Of a DNA stretch of 60,000 nt, positions 42,701 through 55,500 are shown in pieces. Position 1 is the first letter of the stretch. Each line of letters starts with the position of its first letter. The DNA comes from Antedon mediterranea (lineage: Eukaryota > Echinodermata > Crinoidea > Comatulida > Antedonidae): NCBI RefSeq assembly GCF_964355755.1, contig NC_092673.1, positions 14,825,001 to 14,885,000 of the forward strand, written 5' to 3'. The notes beneath the pieces were generated by a model. It had not been told where the DNA came from. It ran no database searches and saw nothing but the letters and a program-made list of their open reading frames with translations. The position numbers and the translations under genes were made by a program.

Positions 42701-45700
42701 TAGCATTTTATTCTAAATGCTCACCTAATAAGCTCATTCAACCCCTGTGACAGTAGTAGCCAATTTTTGAACACTGTATTTCTTACCATAAATAAGCAGT
42801 GAATCGTCTGTATCTGTTTCTCTGTCTGTTTCCTTATCAACACGAAAAACATCTATCTTTGTCTGTGTTTGTGCACCAGATTCTAACTCCTCCGCTCCTC
42901 CGCTGAAACCATCATCAGTTTTGCTTGACTTTTTGGTTTTTTTTTTTGAACCCCTAACGTTATACATTCTTTTTTTCAATTGCTTATATATCAGGCCCTA
43001 AAATAATAGAAAACAAGCCTTGTTACAATTCGCTAATGTAGAAAACGCCTGCTATTGTCGTAATAACCGTTAATGTAGTAATAGATATACCTCTAGCTTA
43101 ATGTAGAAACAGTAAATTTAGAAAATGTATACAGTATTTTACAAACCTATGTCTAAACTTGTGCAAATGCATCTCTTTACTTTATAGCTACTGTATCAGT
43201 ATTAGTGGATATAGCTAAGTTGAGCTAAGCTAAGTTGAGCTAATCTAAGTTGATAACTAAGTAAAATACAGTAACTTTAAAAATCTTGATGACATTACAT
43301 TTTTGCAAAATATATTAACATTTTATATTGTATTTATAATAATAATAAGTTTTGGAGTGGAGTTGTGCGGCCTGGTGGTTATGATGCTTGGCCGCCAATC
43401 CAAGGGTCCTGGGTTCAAGTCCTGTCATACAGTATGTCAGGATTTTTTCTAATGACAATTTACAACTCCACTCCCAAAGACTTGTAATAAAGACTTTGTT
43501 TTTGTAGAGCATTGTGTATACTGTATATGTTTGTCTCGTGAACGGATTGCCACCTTTAAGAAGGATAGTGATTGAATTTGCTTATGGTTATCCTTGGCAA
43601 TTTGCCTAAATATATAAAATAAATAAAAAAAAAAGTTTGGCTAGCCTCAATAACTTTCTTAACCAACCAATCACATGTGGATATAAAGCAAGACTAACCT
43701 TGATGAATGTAAATACTGTCTGTCAAATATTTCAAATATTTAACAATGGGTTCTGGCTTGAAATTCACACTGGCAAACCATAGTAATTTGATATTTGATT
43801 AGTAGATTTTTCAGGATTTTAAAAATTCATTCAAAAAAAAAATTAACTTTTTAGTTTACAAACTAATAACTGATACTGAGTGACAGTAATCTAATAATTA
43901 TTAATTCATTTTTATAAATTTAGTGTTTATCCAGTTTACAGACAGACACATCAAAGCATTTAACTTGATTGATTGATTTATCAATTCTGCAACATGATAA
44001 ATGCTTATTGATATTAGCGCCATAGAACAAAGTTACAAAAACACAAAGTGTTTCATTAGCAATGATAGATACACTTTTAAAGAAAAAAATAATGTTGTTT
44101 GTTGCCGCTTTTCTTATTTTTTTTGACTTAATTAAATGATTGTCTTGTTAATGTTATGGACAGACATAAAAAAATGCGTTATGTTTGTATGTCAGACACA
44201 CAATCATTTAATTGGGTTAACAAAAATAATTATTTATTTTTAGTAGCTATTACTATTGTTGATGTTATTATTAAATGAGAGATTTAAATGTGTCATTGTC
44301 AGGATCATGATATAACAACTAATTGTTTTGTTTTTCAAACACAATTTCAGTATATAATTTTGCAATTTTCATTTTTATTCCTACTGATACACGAAATCTG
44401 AGTGTTTATTTATTTACTTATTTCAATTTAAAGTTCTTGTGAAATGTTCATCCAGAACGCTCTGATTTTAGAGAACTTAACTTTTTAATTTGGTATTAAT
44501 TAGATAATTCCAGTAATTTACCAACAAATGTTCTTACTTATCGTTGGGTTGCTCATTTTGGTAGATTTGTACATAACATAAATACAAAACTATTTCTAGC
44601 CTAGTTAATTTTAAATAATAATGTTAAGATCTAAATGGCTAAAGCAAAAAAATATTTAAATGAAACTTACATGTTTTGTTTCCTGATCCTTCAAAGAGGG
44701 ATAAGTAATTACCACACTTTTGGCCATTTCCATGATTTCATCATTGGTGGGCAATCTGTTCCACGGAGAATTGTGGGCAATTGAAATCATGTTATTGACA
44801 GTACCCCGTATTATCCTGTGGCGCAGCTCACTAGGAATTTGCCCAGAATTTGAAGCGTTTGATACATCCTTATCCTGATAAACTGTATATTTAGGTGATT
44901 TCGCTTGAGACACCCATTCTCTTGTTCGAAATTCAGATGTAGATGATCCAGGTAGTGATACTGAAAAATCACTTTTTTTTTCAGAGTATTCAACACTTTT
45001 CTCCTCATGAAATTCCTAAGAAAAATTATTTACAAAAATTCAATTAAAAAACCTAGAGAATAATGCTACTGTATGTACATGCAGTGACATGCCTCCTTTT
45101 ACTGTTAGTAGTTACTGCAAATGTAACTAGGATTGTGTGTTCAAATGTTTTCTGCAGCTGTGATTTTCTTTTAGTTTTATTTTACATAGAAAATTAATAT
45201 CACATGTGTGATGAGCGTTTCAAAATAACGTTTTTTTTCACCAGAAAAAAACTTAGCTCATTATTTTTTCCATAACATTAACAATAAACATTTTAGATTA
45301 TTATAATACAATGCCTGTTATATAAATTATGTGTTACATAATTAAAATCCATTTTTGTCATTGATTGTCAAATTGCATTGTATTTGTAATGAATAGCAAT
45401 TTTGGTCAAGTGTCTGGATGTATTTAAACGCATTATTTTATGCAATGCATTTTAAAATAATTTCATACATAAGATTGTTTACCTTCTTACCACTAAAATG
45501 CCTATTCTTAAAACAATATTTCATAACAACTTATAATTCATTGCATTGACCAATTCTTTTGATTTCTTTCTTTTTTGAATTGCAAGTGATTTTCTGACTT
45601 TTTTGTGTATAATTTACTGTTTGAAAATTTGAATTTAAATACACAATACGAATAGGCGAAATATATATAAAACACATTTTTGACAGTACTTACGCTGGAT

Positions 45701-47721
45701 AAAACTTTCCAAATTTTGGACCTTAAAAGGATGCCTTTTATTCCTGGCGTTGGGATTAGTTCGCCTAATGCCTCATAGCAGATGTCCTTCATGTCTTCGT
45801 TAGTCACACCACCATCTATGAAAAAAAACATTAAACATAAATATAGCGCCATGCTATTAGTAATAAAGTTAAATTAAATCAAATCTATTCTAGGCCTACG
45901 TAGGACCAACCCATTCATTTAATTTACAATGTACACCACAATACAAGTTCTAAATTAAATATATGAGCTACTACTAGCAGGGCCGTAGCCAGGATTTGTC
46001 AAGGGGGAGTTCGGACACTAAGTATTTGGGTCACCCCCTCCCCCTCCCCCTGGGGTGGGGCCTGAGGCGAAGCGAATTTTGTTAAATGACACCCCTAGAT
46101 GGCCGGAAAAGACACTCTAATGCAGCATGCTACCAATGAGCAAAACGATCGTACTTGGACTCATGGACTATTTAAACGATAACATTTGTTGCCGTATGTT
46201 AGATGCGCGTGCTCTGTGCGGAACCGCCGATTGTTTGATCATTTACTCGGTATTTTATTTTGCGTTCAAGTTCAATGCGAACGTACGTCTAGGAGAAGCC
46301 CCGAAAAAAGCACACTGGGTGAAGGCAAATGCAATTCTTATTATAGCTCTATCTATAATATTTATTTACAGCAATTTTGTTGAGGAAATTAATTATGCCA
46401 ATGTAAATAGGTGATATTGATACATTTGAGTACGTATCGGCTGGTGGTCTAGAAAAAAATAATCGGATGCCATAATGTGAACTACAGTACATGATACCAT
46501 AGATATTATAGTGTAAAATATTAATATTCACTATAATCCTCTGTGATACATTACACTTCATAGCCACACATAAATACTGATGTATGTCGGAAGGCTATAT
46601 ACTTTATGCATGCTGTCTGACTGCCAGTGATCTAAACAATTGGTACGCAGGTGTCTGGCGGTGTCCTTTGTACGAATCGTTCGTGCCTCAGCTCGCTGTG
46701 AGACGCGTCAATATCATGTTACATGCAGGGACCAAACATTTATTTTTCAGGTTAAAATCGGCAATTCATTTGCAACTCTTAGAAATTTACAGACACGTAT
46801 CGCTCGAAGTACGCTCATACAGGGAAGAAGGTACTGTATGAGTTATTTCGAACAAGTTTACGAATTTTTCAATTTACGAACAACTTTTTGTACTGGGGGG
46901 CACGTATTTGGACGATTTTCGGAGATGAGGGTGAGGTATTGGGCATGTCGGGGATGGGGGTTCGCAGTCGGTTAAGGGGGGTTCGCTGTAAAGGGGGGGT
47001 TCGCCCGAACCATAAAACCCCCCCCTGGCTACGGGCCTGACTAGCCTACCTAGGGCCTAGGCCTAGTACTACTACTACTACTTCTACTAACGCCACGTAT
47101 TGTACACCCACATACAGTAGCCCCGACAATTTTTTCCTCTGCCAAAGGTTTGAACTAAAATAATAAAAAATGTAATGTTCTAGCAAGCCTATCTTATTCT
47201 TACACTCTGGATGGATTAGAGACAGACATAGGCTAACCTATTTTGTTAATCAAAAATCATATACTAACAGCGATGCCTAGCCTGGGATACTAGGCCTTGT
47301 ACTAGTTTTAGTAGTACTAAATAGTAGCAGTAAGCTATTATTATAACATAATAGGCCTAGGCCTATAGCCTATTATACCTACTACTACTACTCCTAGCCT
47401 AGGCCTACTATCTATGTATCTATGTACTATCAACATTTCTATATTTATGAAGACGAATATTACAGTTTCTTGAGTATCTTGTATTAGGCCTAGTTAGGCT
47501 TATTAGAGGCTAATGCCCTCCTCTAGCTAGAGCCTAGGCTCATTAGCCTTTATATTAGGCTATAATATTATAATACAATTAGACGTACCTACAAAAAATA
47601 CACATTTTAATTAATAATAAATACTGTATAAATAGGCTATATATTATTATTACGCACCTGTTAAAATGTTGGCCACATCTTCATCTATCTCTCGGATTTT
47701 CGACAACACGTCCTTCGACAT
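39723..47721 (-). CDS. SAMD3-like host protein, eight exons
   Basis: Exons (minus order): 47721-47658, 45815-45694, 45015-44671, 42997-42787, 42232-42030, 41163-41016, 40713-40619, 40037-39723. Every intron has GT/AG ends, and the phases agree (64, 122, 345, 211, 203, 148, 95 and 315 nt; 1503 nt in all, 500 residues). It begins MSKDVLSKIREIDEDVANIL and continues with TNEDMKDICYEALGEL, a short SAM-type helical region. Exon 3 has IPSELRHRIIRGTVNNMI and TNDEIMEMAKSVVITYPSLKD; exon 4 KQLKKRMYNVRGSKKK; exon 5 NKEFVARRAWLTE; the last exon WASRRSGNVPVLLLTKEM. This order is familiar from proteins annotated as sterile alpha motif domain-containing protein 3-like in fish and invertebrates. Function is unknown. 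The first exon may have an upstream untranslated exon. Introns carry three mobile elements but no exon is broken, so the gene looks functional. Confidence 0.75.
41234..41954 (-). mobile_element. PIF/Harbinger-like element in intron 5
   Basis: The ends are GGGCCTGTTCGTAGGGGTTG and, in reverse complement, GGTCGTGTTCGTACGGTGGT, flanked by ATA on both sides (41231-41233 and 41955-41957). A 3-bp target site with GGGCCTGTT-like ends is typical of Harbinger. A minus-strand frame at 41441-41719 has an acidic/hydrophobic run followed by RRKHHRPARPTKRG, reminiscent of the start of Harbinger transposases, but it is short. Non-autonomous. Confidence 0.6.
43355..43632 (+). mobile_element. tRNA-derived SINE in intron 3
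   Basis: An internal Pol III promoter is visible: an A box around 43374 (TGGTGGTTATG) and a B box, GGTTCAAGTCC, at 43412-43422. A non-tRNA body follows, ending in an A-rich tail near 43620-43632. It is inserted antisense to the host gene. Confidence 0.75.
45978..47039. mobile_element. hAT-like non-autonomous element in intron 1
   Basis: Begins CAGGGCCGTAGCCAGGA and ends CCCTGGCTACGGGCCTG, an inverted pair, with actag on both sides (45973-45977 and 47040-47044). CAGGG-type ends are common in hAT elements, although an 8-bp duplication would be expected and only five bases match. C-rich and G-rich tracts lie just inside the ends. Interior open frames (46127-46414 and others) have no recognised domain. 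Confidence 0.6.
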
Positions 47722-48259
47722 TATAATATTAGAACCATAAATTGCGATGAAAAAATTGAACCTTTTGATTGAAACGAACTCTGGATTTTGAATGATTAGT
47801 TTAAAAAAAAACCCCGGTGGCCTATAAAATAATCATGACACCGTGAGTGGTGGGTCATCAACCGAGTGTTGTTTATTTTAAACAAAGATAGTGCAGTAGG
47901 AAGATGTTACACTTCCTATTCGTTCAATGCAAATAAAAGCGAGACAACGTGGAGCTAAATTTAAAGGGCGCCTCGCACGTCGAGTAGGGATACGGAAAGT
48001 TATTGTATAGGAAATAGGCTATTATAACAGTAGAATAATATGATTGTAAAATTAAGATTTAATACGAATTAACATATAAAATGTAATGTTATCTTTATAG
48101 AAAGTGCAAATGAATCATATTTATATATTTTGGAATACAAATTTGTGTTTCAATTACCTGGAATTGTTTAGGTACCTGGAATTTCATTCATTCATTCATT
48201 CATCTTTTATTTCGGAAAAAAAAATTCTCCATAGTTCAGTAACAAATTAGTGTACATTA
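47722..48259. other. Upstream region of the SAMD3-like gene, with a repeated block
   Basis: Bases 47889-47993 share blocks with 50969-51051 in opposite orientation: taggaagatgttacacttc, agggcgcctc and cgagtagggata. It may be a promoter block duplicated elsewhere or a dispersed repeat. No TATA box is obvious. A (ttca)n tract lies at 48183-48203. Confidence 0.45.
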
Positions 48260-49574
48260 TCTATATTATAAGTGAGAGAGTTTGTCTGTCTGTTTGTTTG
48301 TTTGTTCGTTATACAAATTTTTGTTACTGCACATAATCTTACATATGGGGTATCAAAATGACCGCAATTGTACCGGGAATGTTCTAAGCTATATTTCAAC
48401 ATCATCCGCCACCTAGGATCCAAGTTAGGGACCAAAATGTGGTCAAAACCCCCACTTTCGATGTTTGTTCGTTATACAAATTTCTGTTTCTGCACGTAAC
48501 CATACATATGGGGTATCAAAATGATGGCAATTGTACCCGGAAGGTTTTAAACTACATTAACAAAAATTCCCCCGACTCCTGGGGTTTTTGTGGGAGGGGT
48601 GGGTGGTGTGGTGGTTTGTGATGTCACATTTTTGCTAGGGCTCGGGGTTGTAGGCTATCGCATTGTAAAATATATACTACAAAAGTTTTACAGTATTTGA
48701 ATTATCCTCAGCAAGGCGTATATAGATATACATATTTTATTCATTAACCAATATGACACCTATTCAATTACACATTTAGCAAAGTACTTTAACCATATCC
48801 AGCTATGTATCGGTCTCTTGGATTTTCTCATTACAGACATCCATTCCTGTGTGAACATACACACGTTGTTTACCGTTACTGTGTTCAACTACATCACCAT
48901 GCCTCCAAGGAAAAAAAGTATTTAATTATTCATGGGAAGGGGCTGGGAGTTTGGGGTGGGGATGTAGGCCTATGACCATGACCGAAACTGTATTTGGAAT
49001 GTTTTAAACTACATTTGAAAACTGCCACTGAGGGATTATGGGTTGGAAGTGATAATAACATAATTTGTACTGGAACCGTCTTCAACAAATCACCCAGTGT
49101 ATCTGGGGTGTGTTTGTAGGGGGAGGTGGAAGAGCAAAAAATATTGGCGTAATGAAGTAGCCTATATGCTTGGAATTGTACTAGGAAAAGTTACTATATT
49201 TGAACTATCTAGGGGAGGAGTTAAGGTTTGTTGATTGTGGCTGGGGTGGTGAGAGGAGAAAGAATGCTGGGGGCCCCGCAGTATCTAAATTAGATATTTT
49301 AATTATCAGCCAATATGACACCTATTCATTTACACAATTTACAACGTACTTCAACCATTATTAGACCCATCATAGCTATGTATACTCCTCTCAATTTGAA
49401 GCTTACGTTGAATTGAATTTGTCCATCACTGGGAAGAATTTGTTTTTAAAAAAGAGTATGGGGTGGTATTGAAGAAGGGTGGAGATTGGTGAGTATAGAC
49501 AGATACTGTCCTCGGGTGTTGAGAAGGCTTTAAACTAATTTTGAAACCCGCCCTGGGGCGGGTATAATTGCTAG
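48260..49574 (+). mobile_element. Non-autonomous Helitron
   Basis: All terminal features are present: a 5' TC (TCTATATTATAAG) after a host A at 48259; a 3' hairpin ACCCGCC-CTGG-GGCGGGT at 49546-49563, a 7-bp perfect stem; then ATAATTG and the terminal CTAG at 49571-49574, followed by host T. The body has degenerate internal repeats (acatatggggtatcaaaatg near 48345 and 48507; ttaaactacatt). No Rep/helicase gene is present. Confidence 0.8.
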
Positions 49575-49579
49575 TTGCA

Positions 49580-51140
49580 AATATAACAAATACATATAAA
49601 TATATATGTAGATATATATAAAAAAAAACCTATGCTACATAGTCACGGTTAGAACAATAGATTCATCCATCTACTATGTAGATTGGATGAAGGAAAAGCA
49701 AATTCATGAATACATTTTATGACAATATTGTCTGACCTCCCTAACCTGCACAACATTTATCTACCCGTATTTTATTTCTTTTATTTTAATGTTTTTATTT
49801 GCAAATCAACTTTTTAAAATTATTTACATTTAATTGTTTATCATTGGACATAGAAAATTTAATACCTAGCTTTAGAAACACTTCTTCATCAGAGTGAATA
49901 AATATATTAGGAGCCTAGTTAAATAGGCCTACAATGTGTATGCCTATATAATAATCCATTACGTATGGTTTATTTCTAAGGGTAATAAAAGAGAATAGGT
50001 AGTATGGCATGTAATCAATAATCAATCAATCAATCAATATTTATTATAATCAATAATATTATACAAATAGTCGATCTGCATAAACTGAATACGGTACCAG
50101 TAGGCTTGAACATTATAGGAATTTAGGACTACGAGTATGTTTTTTTACTAAAAAAAAAACCAATTATTGTTAATTATCTATTAATTTTAATAATTTAATA
50201 ATACTGTAACTAATTAATATATTATGCTTGTAACACTCCGAACTTTCGTGCATTCATCGTAATTGTAGCCCTGATTATGTAACGCCTAACATTATTGATA
50301 ATATTAATTATAAGCCAATGAGTTCATTATTGGTAAGGTTATATCAAGGAAAAAATATCCGTGGGGAGGCCTACTTTACCCCCTTTCATTATACTACCCT
50401 TACAAAAAATGTTCTATCTATAGAAGTTTTAGAATTCTATGTTAATCTATAGAAACAGATAATTTCTATAGAAACGAATTTACAGATTCTACCCCTAGAG
50501 TTTTATAGAAATTGCAGAAGAATTGCTATAATTTATTCATAAATCATATATTGTTTGTCAACAACAATACTGTATACTGTAAAATTAGCATTATGACTTC
50601 AGACTTAATTGGGGTTTACCAAGATAGGTAAGAGTTTTTATGGGTACGGGTTGGTTTGGGTACGGGTTGGTTTGGGTACGAGATGACACCATCCATTCAT
50701 GAATGCGTCTACAGGCACGCGTAAGCCTCCTCCTGATCCTAGCTCAGTGTTTACAGTCATGTCATGACAAAACTCACTCCAAATAAATGTATTAACAATT
50801 AAAAAGATCCAAAAACAGTATGAAAACATCATATTAATTTTTAACTTTGTATAATAAAGACAAAAAAGAAGTTTTTGTTTGTTTTTTGTGGCTTATTTTT
50901 ACAATTTATTGCCGAAAACACCATTTTCATTGGGCTTTGCCATTGCGCTCCTCATGTTTCAGATTCGTCTATCCCTACTCGTCGTGAGAGGCGCCCTATC
51001 TCGAGCGGTTCTCTAATTTTTGAGCGAAGTGTAACATCTTCCTACTACACTATTCAAAAAGGTATCGCTAGCCTTGTACCCCAGAATGTATAAGGTCAGT
51101 ACACGGCTCATTGTTAAAGCAAATCTATAAAACGTCTGGA
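49580..51140. other. Host DNA, no gene seen
   Basis: AT-rich. It contains (caat)n at about 50015-50040 and a 16-bp tandem repeat (gggtacgggttggttt) at 50641-50680. The short frames here have no domain. 50969-51051 carries the inverted block described at 47.9 kb. Confidence 0.5.
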
Positions 51141-51351
51141 CCAACAGTATGTTAAGTTATCCCCTCATATATAATGCACCTTTGACGTGCCATACTGTCA
51201 TTATTCGCGGGTCTCTTTTTTTTTGTGAAACCTCGTGAGATGATAAATAAAACGCCGTGGTTAGGATTCCGGCACCGGAACTCAACTACCCACTGTTAGG
51301 GAATCCGACACGCTATTGCGCATGCCCAGAGCTCTGGGAAGTGAATTATAG

Positions 51352-51760
51352 CAAAGAACTTATAACACAAGAATCTCCTGTTCTTCAATTTGCATTCAAA
51401 ACACAGTATCGGAAGTACAGGGTTAAAAGGTCAAACTGGGCGACGCCATTTCACAGCATGGAGCAGCGCCCCCTCCAAACTAGGAAGTCAATTACTCTAC
51501 CCCTCTAGAGTATTAGCAGATCCCCTCTATGATTTTGACTTTCTAATTTGATGCGGGCGCCCTACTCCTCAGTCAATTACTCTATCCCCCCTAGAGCATT
51601 AGCAGATCCCCTCTATGATTTTGACTTTCTAATTTGATGCGGGCGCCCTACTCCATGGCTCACAATGGCGCCACCCATAGCTCTATTCTATCCCACAATG
51701 CCTTTCGAAATTGTTACGCGCTTCGGACGAACAGGAGATTCTTGTGTTATAAGTTCTTTG
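51352..51760. mobile_element. hAT-like MITE nested in the Mutator-like element
   Basis: Inverted ends of about 32 bp: CAAAGAACTTATAACACAAG on the left and its reverse complement on the right. attatag flanks both sides (51345-51351 and 51761-51767); one more matching base is ambiguous, giving 7-8 bp. The interior holds two tandem copies of 85 bp (51487-51571 and 51572-51655). Confidence 0.7.
51487..51655. repeat. 85-bp tandem duplication in the MITE
   Basis: Two copies beginning gtcaattactctacccctct and gtcaattactctatcccccc, otherwise nearly identical (both contain gatgcgggcgccctactcc). Confidence 0.85.
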
Positions 51761-52501
51761 ATTATAGCTTGCACTTTTTAGTGCCACACACACACCACTG
51801 AGAGTCGGAGTGTTAGGATTTACTGTAGCCCTAGATAGTCGTTGCACGGGGGGAGCGAGCGATGGATGAAACTTGGCCTATGCCATACATGAATTAATAA
51901 TTAAAATACGACTACGCCACGCGTTAAAATAATTATAATGATATTAATAAGAATCAGTATCTATCTAAGAATCGTAATGCTAGCGTTGCGACCCTGACTT
52001 CCCGAACAGTTTTTTGACATCCACGCGGTGGCTGCCGTCAACAAATCAATTTGTGATTGCATGTTGTTATGTACAGTAAAATGCGTTATGAAAAATCATA
52101 AAACTAGTCATGTAATTATATAATTCATAATGATATGAAGTTTATATATGAATGAAGCAACCACTTTTTAATTACAAAATAAATAGGCCTACTGGTCACG
52201 TCTAACTGGTAGCCCTAGCCTAGATTAGTGGATCCCTTATTTACTATTATAGTATTAGTAGGCACCTAGGCTAGTGTTCGCCGTGTGGCGCAGCTATGAA
52301 ATGATCCATCGCTGTTGATAAGTATAGAGTCGCCGATTACCTCGCTCTGGGCATGCGCAATAGCGTGTCGGATTCCCTAACGCTGGGCAGTTGAGTTCCG
52401 GTGCCGGAATCCTAACCACGGCGTAAATCAAACACACTTTGCTCTTTAATTTCCGTAGTTTCTATATTATTATTTCTATATATTCCCGATTCCAGGTTAC
52501 A

Positions 52502-55500
52502 ATGGACTCAACAGGTTATGGGCCCAGCCGTTTTCAAAGATTGCTTTTTAACGGAGATGAAGAAAAATATGAACTTTGGGAAGTAAAATTTCTAGGGTAC
52601 CTAAACACACTAAAACCAGCGTTAAAAAGCACGATTACGTCTACACAGCCGGAGCCAGCCACCGACGATGACAACCATAAAAATGAAAAGGCGTATTCGG
52701 AGCTGATACAATTCCTGACGACAAGTCATTATCGTTGATCATTAACGATGCAACTGATGACGGGAGAAAAGCTCTGTCTATTTTAAGAACCGAATATTCT
52801 AGCAAATCTAAACCAAAAGTGGTGCAACTTTACACCAAACTAACAACACTCGAAATGGGTGAGGAGGACTGCACGTCGTTCATTATCAGAGTGGAAAAGA
52901 TTATCACATCATTACAAAGAGGAAAAGAAACACCTAGTGACGCACTTCTAACAGCAATGGTATTAAAAGGTTTGCCTGGAGCATACGCTCCATTTAAAAT
53001 ATACATAAATACACAAGAAAAAGACATATCTTTTGTAGAATTTAAAACATCCTTAAGAAAGTTCGCAGAATCAGAGAAACTAAATACACCAGAATCTAAT
53101 AACGACAGAGTGATGAAAGTTGGAAACCCACAAAACTCCAGAAAATGCTACGAGTGCGGATCACCTAACCACTTGATAAAAGATTGCCCTACAAAAACCT
53201 GTAAATACCACAAGAATGCCAATCACCTTGACAATGACTGTTTCAGAAATAAACCAAAGGACCAAATAAAGAAAGCGGAGGATGGATTTGAACATTCCTT
53301 TTTCTTTCAAGTGTCAGAAAACATAACATGTCAAAATGGTATTTTAGTAGACACTGGCTGCACCTCACATGTAGTAAATGACCGAGAGAAATTCTCCAGT
53401 TTCGATCCAACCTTTAAAAGCCTTAATCATACTATTGAACTTGCGGATGGTAGCGTAGCAAAAGGTGTTGCAGTAAAGAGAGGACATGCACACATAAACC
53501 TGATAGATGAAAACAACGAGAAAGTAGAAACTGTTTTAAAAAATGCCCTGTACATACCAACGTACCCACACAACATAATGAGCGTAAGAGTTGCAACGAC
53601 AACAGGAGCAAGAGTAACCCTTAGTAAAGAAGAAAACACAATCACTAATGCTGGAAGAACATTCAAAATGAGTATTATTGACAACCTATACTACTTACCA
53701 ACCACAAGTGCACCTAGAGAAGTAGATAAATTAAGCCTTGTTAAAGATTTACAATATTGGCATAGAGTCCTAGGACATTGTAACTTTGACGATGTACTAA
53801 AATTAGAAAAGGTAGTGGACGGCATGGAAATCAAAGGTAGTAAAGTTAAGGAAACATGTAACATATGCACTGAAGGTAAATTTGTTAATGTAAGAAATAG
53901 AGAACCAGACAAAAGGGCAAATTGTCCATTAGCCTTTGTACATTCTGATCTGGCAGGGCCAATATCACCATTGGCTAAAGACGAATTCAAATACGCCATA
54001 TCATTTACTGATGACCATTCTGGTTTTGTTTTTGTTTACTTCCTCAGAATGAAAAGTGATGCTGCAGCAGCTACCAAACAATTTCTTTCTGACTGTGCCC
54101 CAATAGGCAAAGTTAAGTGCTTGTGAACTGATAACGGTGGTGAATATGTCAGTTCTGACTTCAAAAGCCTAATGACAGATAGAGGTATTAAACATGAGTT
54201 TTCATCTCCAAATTCACCCCATCAAAATGGAACCGCGGAACGTAATTGGCGCACTCTTTTTGAAATGGGTAGATGTCTTTTGCTGGAATCTTCACTGCCA
54301 AAGTCCTTATTCATCTAGTCCAGCATATTTAATCTATGACCCAAACACTGGCAAAGTTCAGAAATTCAGATTTATAAAAATTATATCTGACCAAACATCT
54401 AACACCAACCAACAAACACAGACAGATGAAAGTGACGAAACAAATGTAAACTTGGAGGATAATGAGAACACAAATGAATCCCAAATTATTGAACATGAAA
54501 ATACCCCAAATGTTAATAATTATGATAACTTAGAGGAAAATGACAACAATGGGGTAGATATTGATGATGCCCACAGAAGGTACCCTCAAAGGGAGAGAAA
54601 GTATCCCAATTACCTACAGGAGTATGAGACTGAATTTGACAGTGATGATTCGATCTATACATATGTCATGTCAAAATGTTCCCTTAACATATACAGAAGC
54701 TACAAATTCCCAATATTCAGAAAGTTGGAAAAGGGCAATGGATGAAGAATTACAATCATTGAAAGATAATAACACCTTTAAGATAGTCACATTACCCAAT
54801 GACAAACACCTCATTGGCGGAAAATGGGTATTTGCTATAAAGGAATCGGCCGAGGGTAATCACACGTACAAGGCAAGATACGTTGCCAAGGGTTTTAACC
54901 AAATAAAAGGCATAGACTATCATGAGACATTCTCGCCCACAGCCAATTTGACCTCAATTAGAACATTAATGCAAATATCTGTACAACATAACCTTATAGT
55001 CCACCAGATGGATGTGAAATCTGCATACTTAAATGCAGATATTGATACCGAAATATACTTAAGCCAACCTGAAGGTTACGAAATTAAGTCTGAAAATGGG
55101 GAAAAATTAGTATTAAAATTGAACAAGTCATTATACGGGCTCAAACAGTCAGGTCGAAATTGGAATCAGCTGCTGCACAACCACTTGAAGAGTAATGATT
55201 TCAAAAGAAACCCAGCAGACTACTGTGTATATACAAAACGCAACAAAGATGACTTAGTAATTGTTGTAATATGGGTTGACGATATATTAATTGCAGCCAC
55301 AAATGAGAATGTACTTAGTGATTTTAAGACAAATATGAAAAATGAGTTTAAAATGAAAGACCTTGGGGAAATCAGCTATTTCCTTGGAATTGATTTCAAA
55401 CAAGAAGCCGATAAGATAACTATGAACCAAACACGATATACACTGAAAGTACTTGAAAAATTTAATATGTCTAACTGTAAGACAAGGTCAACCCCCTGTG

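Larger units (their letters stand above)
51253..52423. mobile_element. Mutator-like element inside the copia 5' LTR
   Basis: Inverted repeats of about 80 bp (51253-51332 and 52344-52423) begin CGCCGTGGTTAGGATTCCGG. The 9-bp flanks are taaataaaa on the left and taaatcaaa on the right, one mismatch, and removing one flank restores the LTR sequence. The termini share CGCCGTGG(C/T)TA with the element at 2566-3302. It contains a further nested insertion and no transposase. Confidence 0.75.
51150..52513 (+). repeat. 5' LTR of the copia element, split in two
   Basis: The two halves (51150-51252 and 52433-52513) join to match the 3' LTR at 56298-56483. The last 12 bases of the LTR already contain the gag ATG (52502-52504). 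Confidence 0.85.

Noticed and set aside
43374-43422. tRNA gene
   Set aside because: A and B boxes are present, but there is no cloverleaf and the unit has a SINE body and A-rich tail.
46127-46975. Open frames inside the hAT-like element
   Set aside because: They are short, overlapping, and without transposase motifs.
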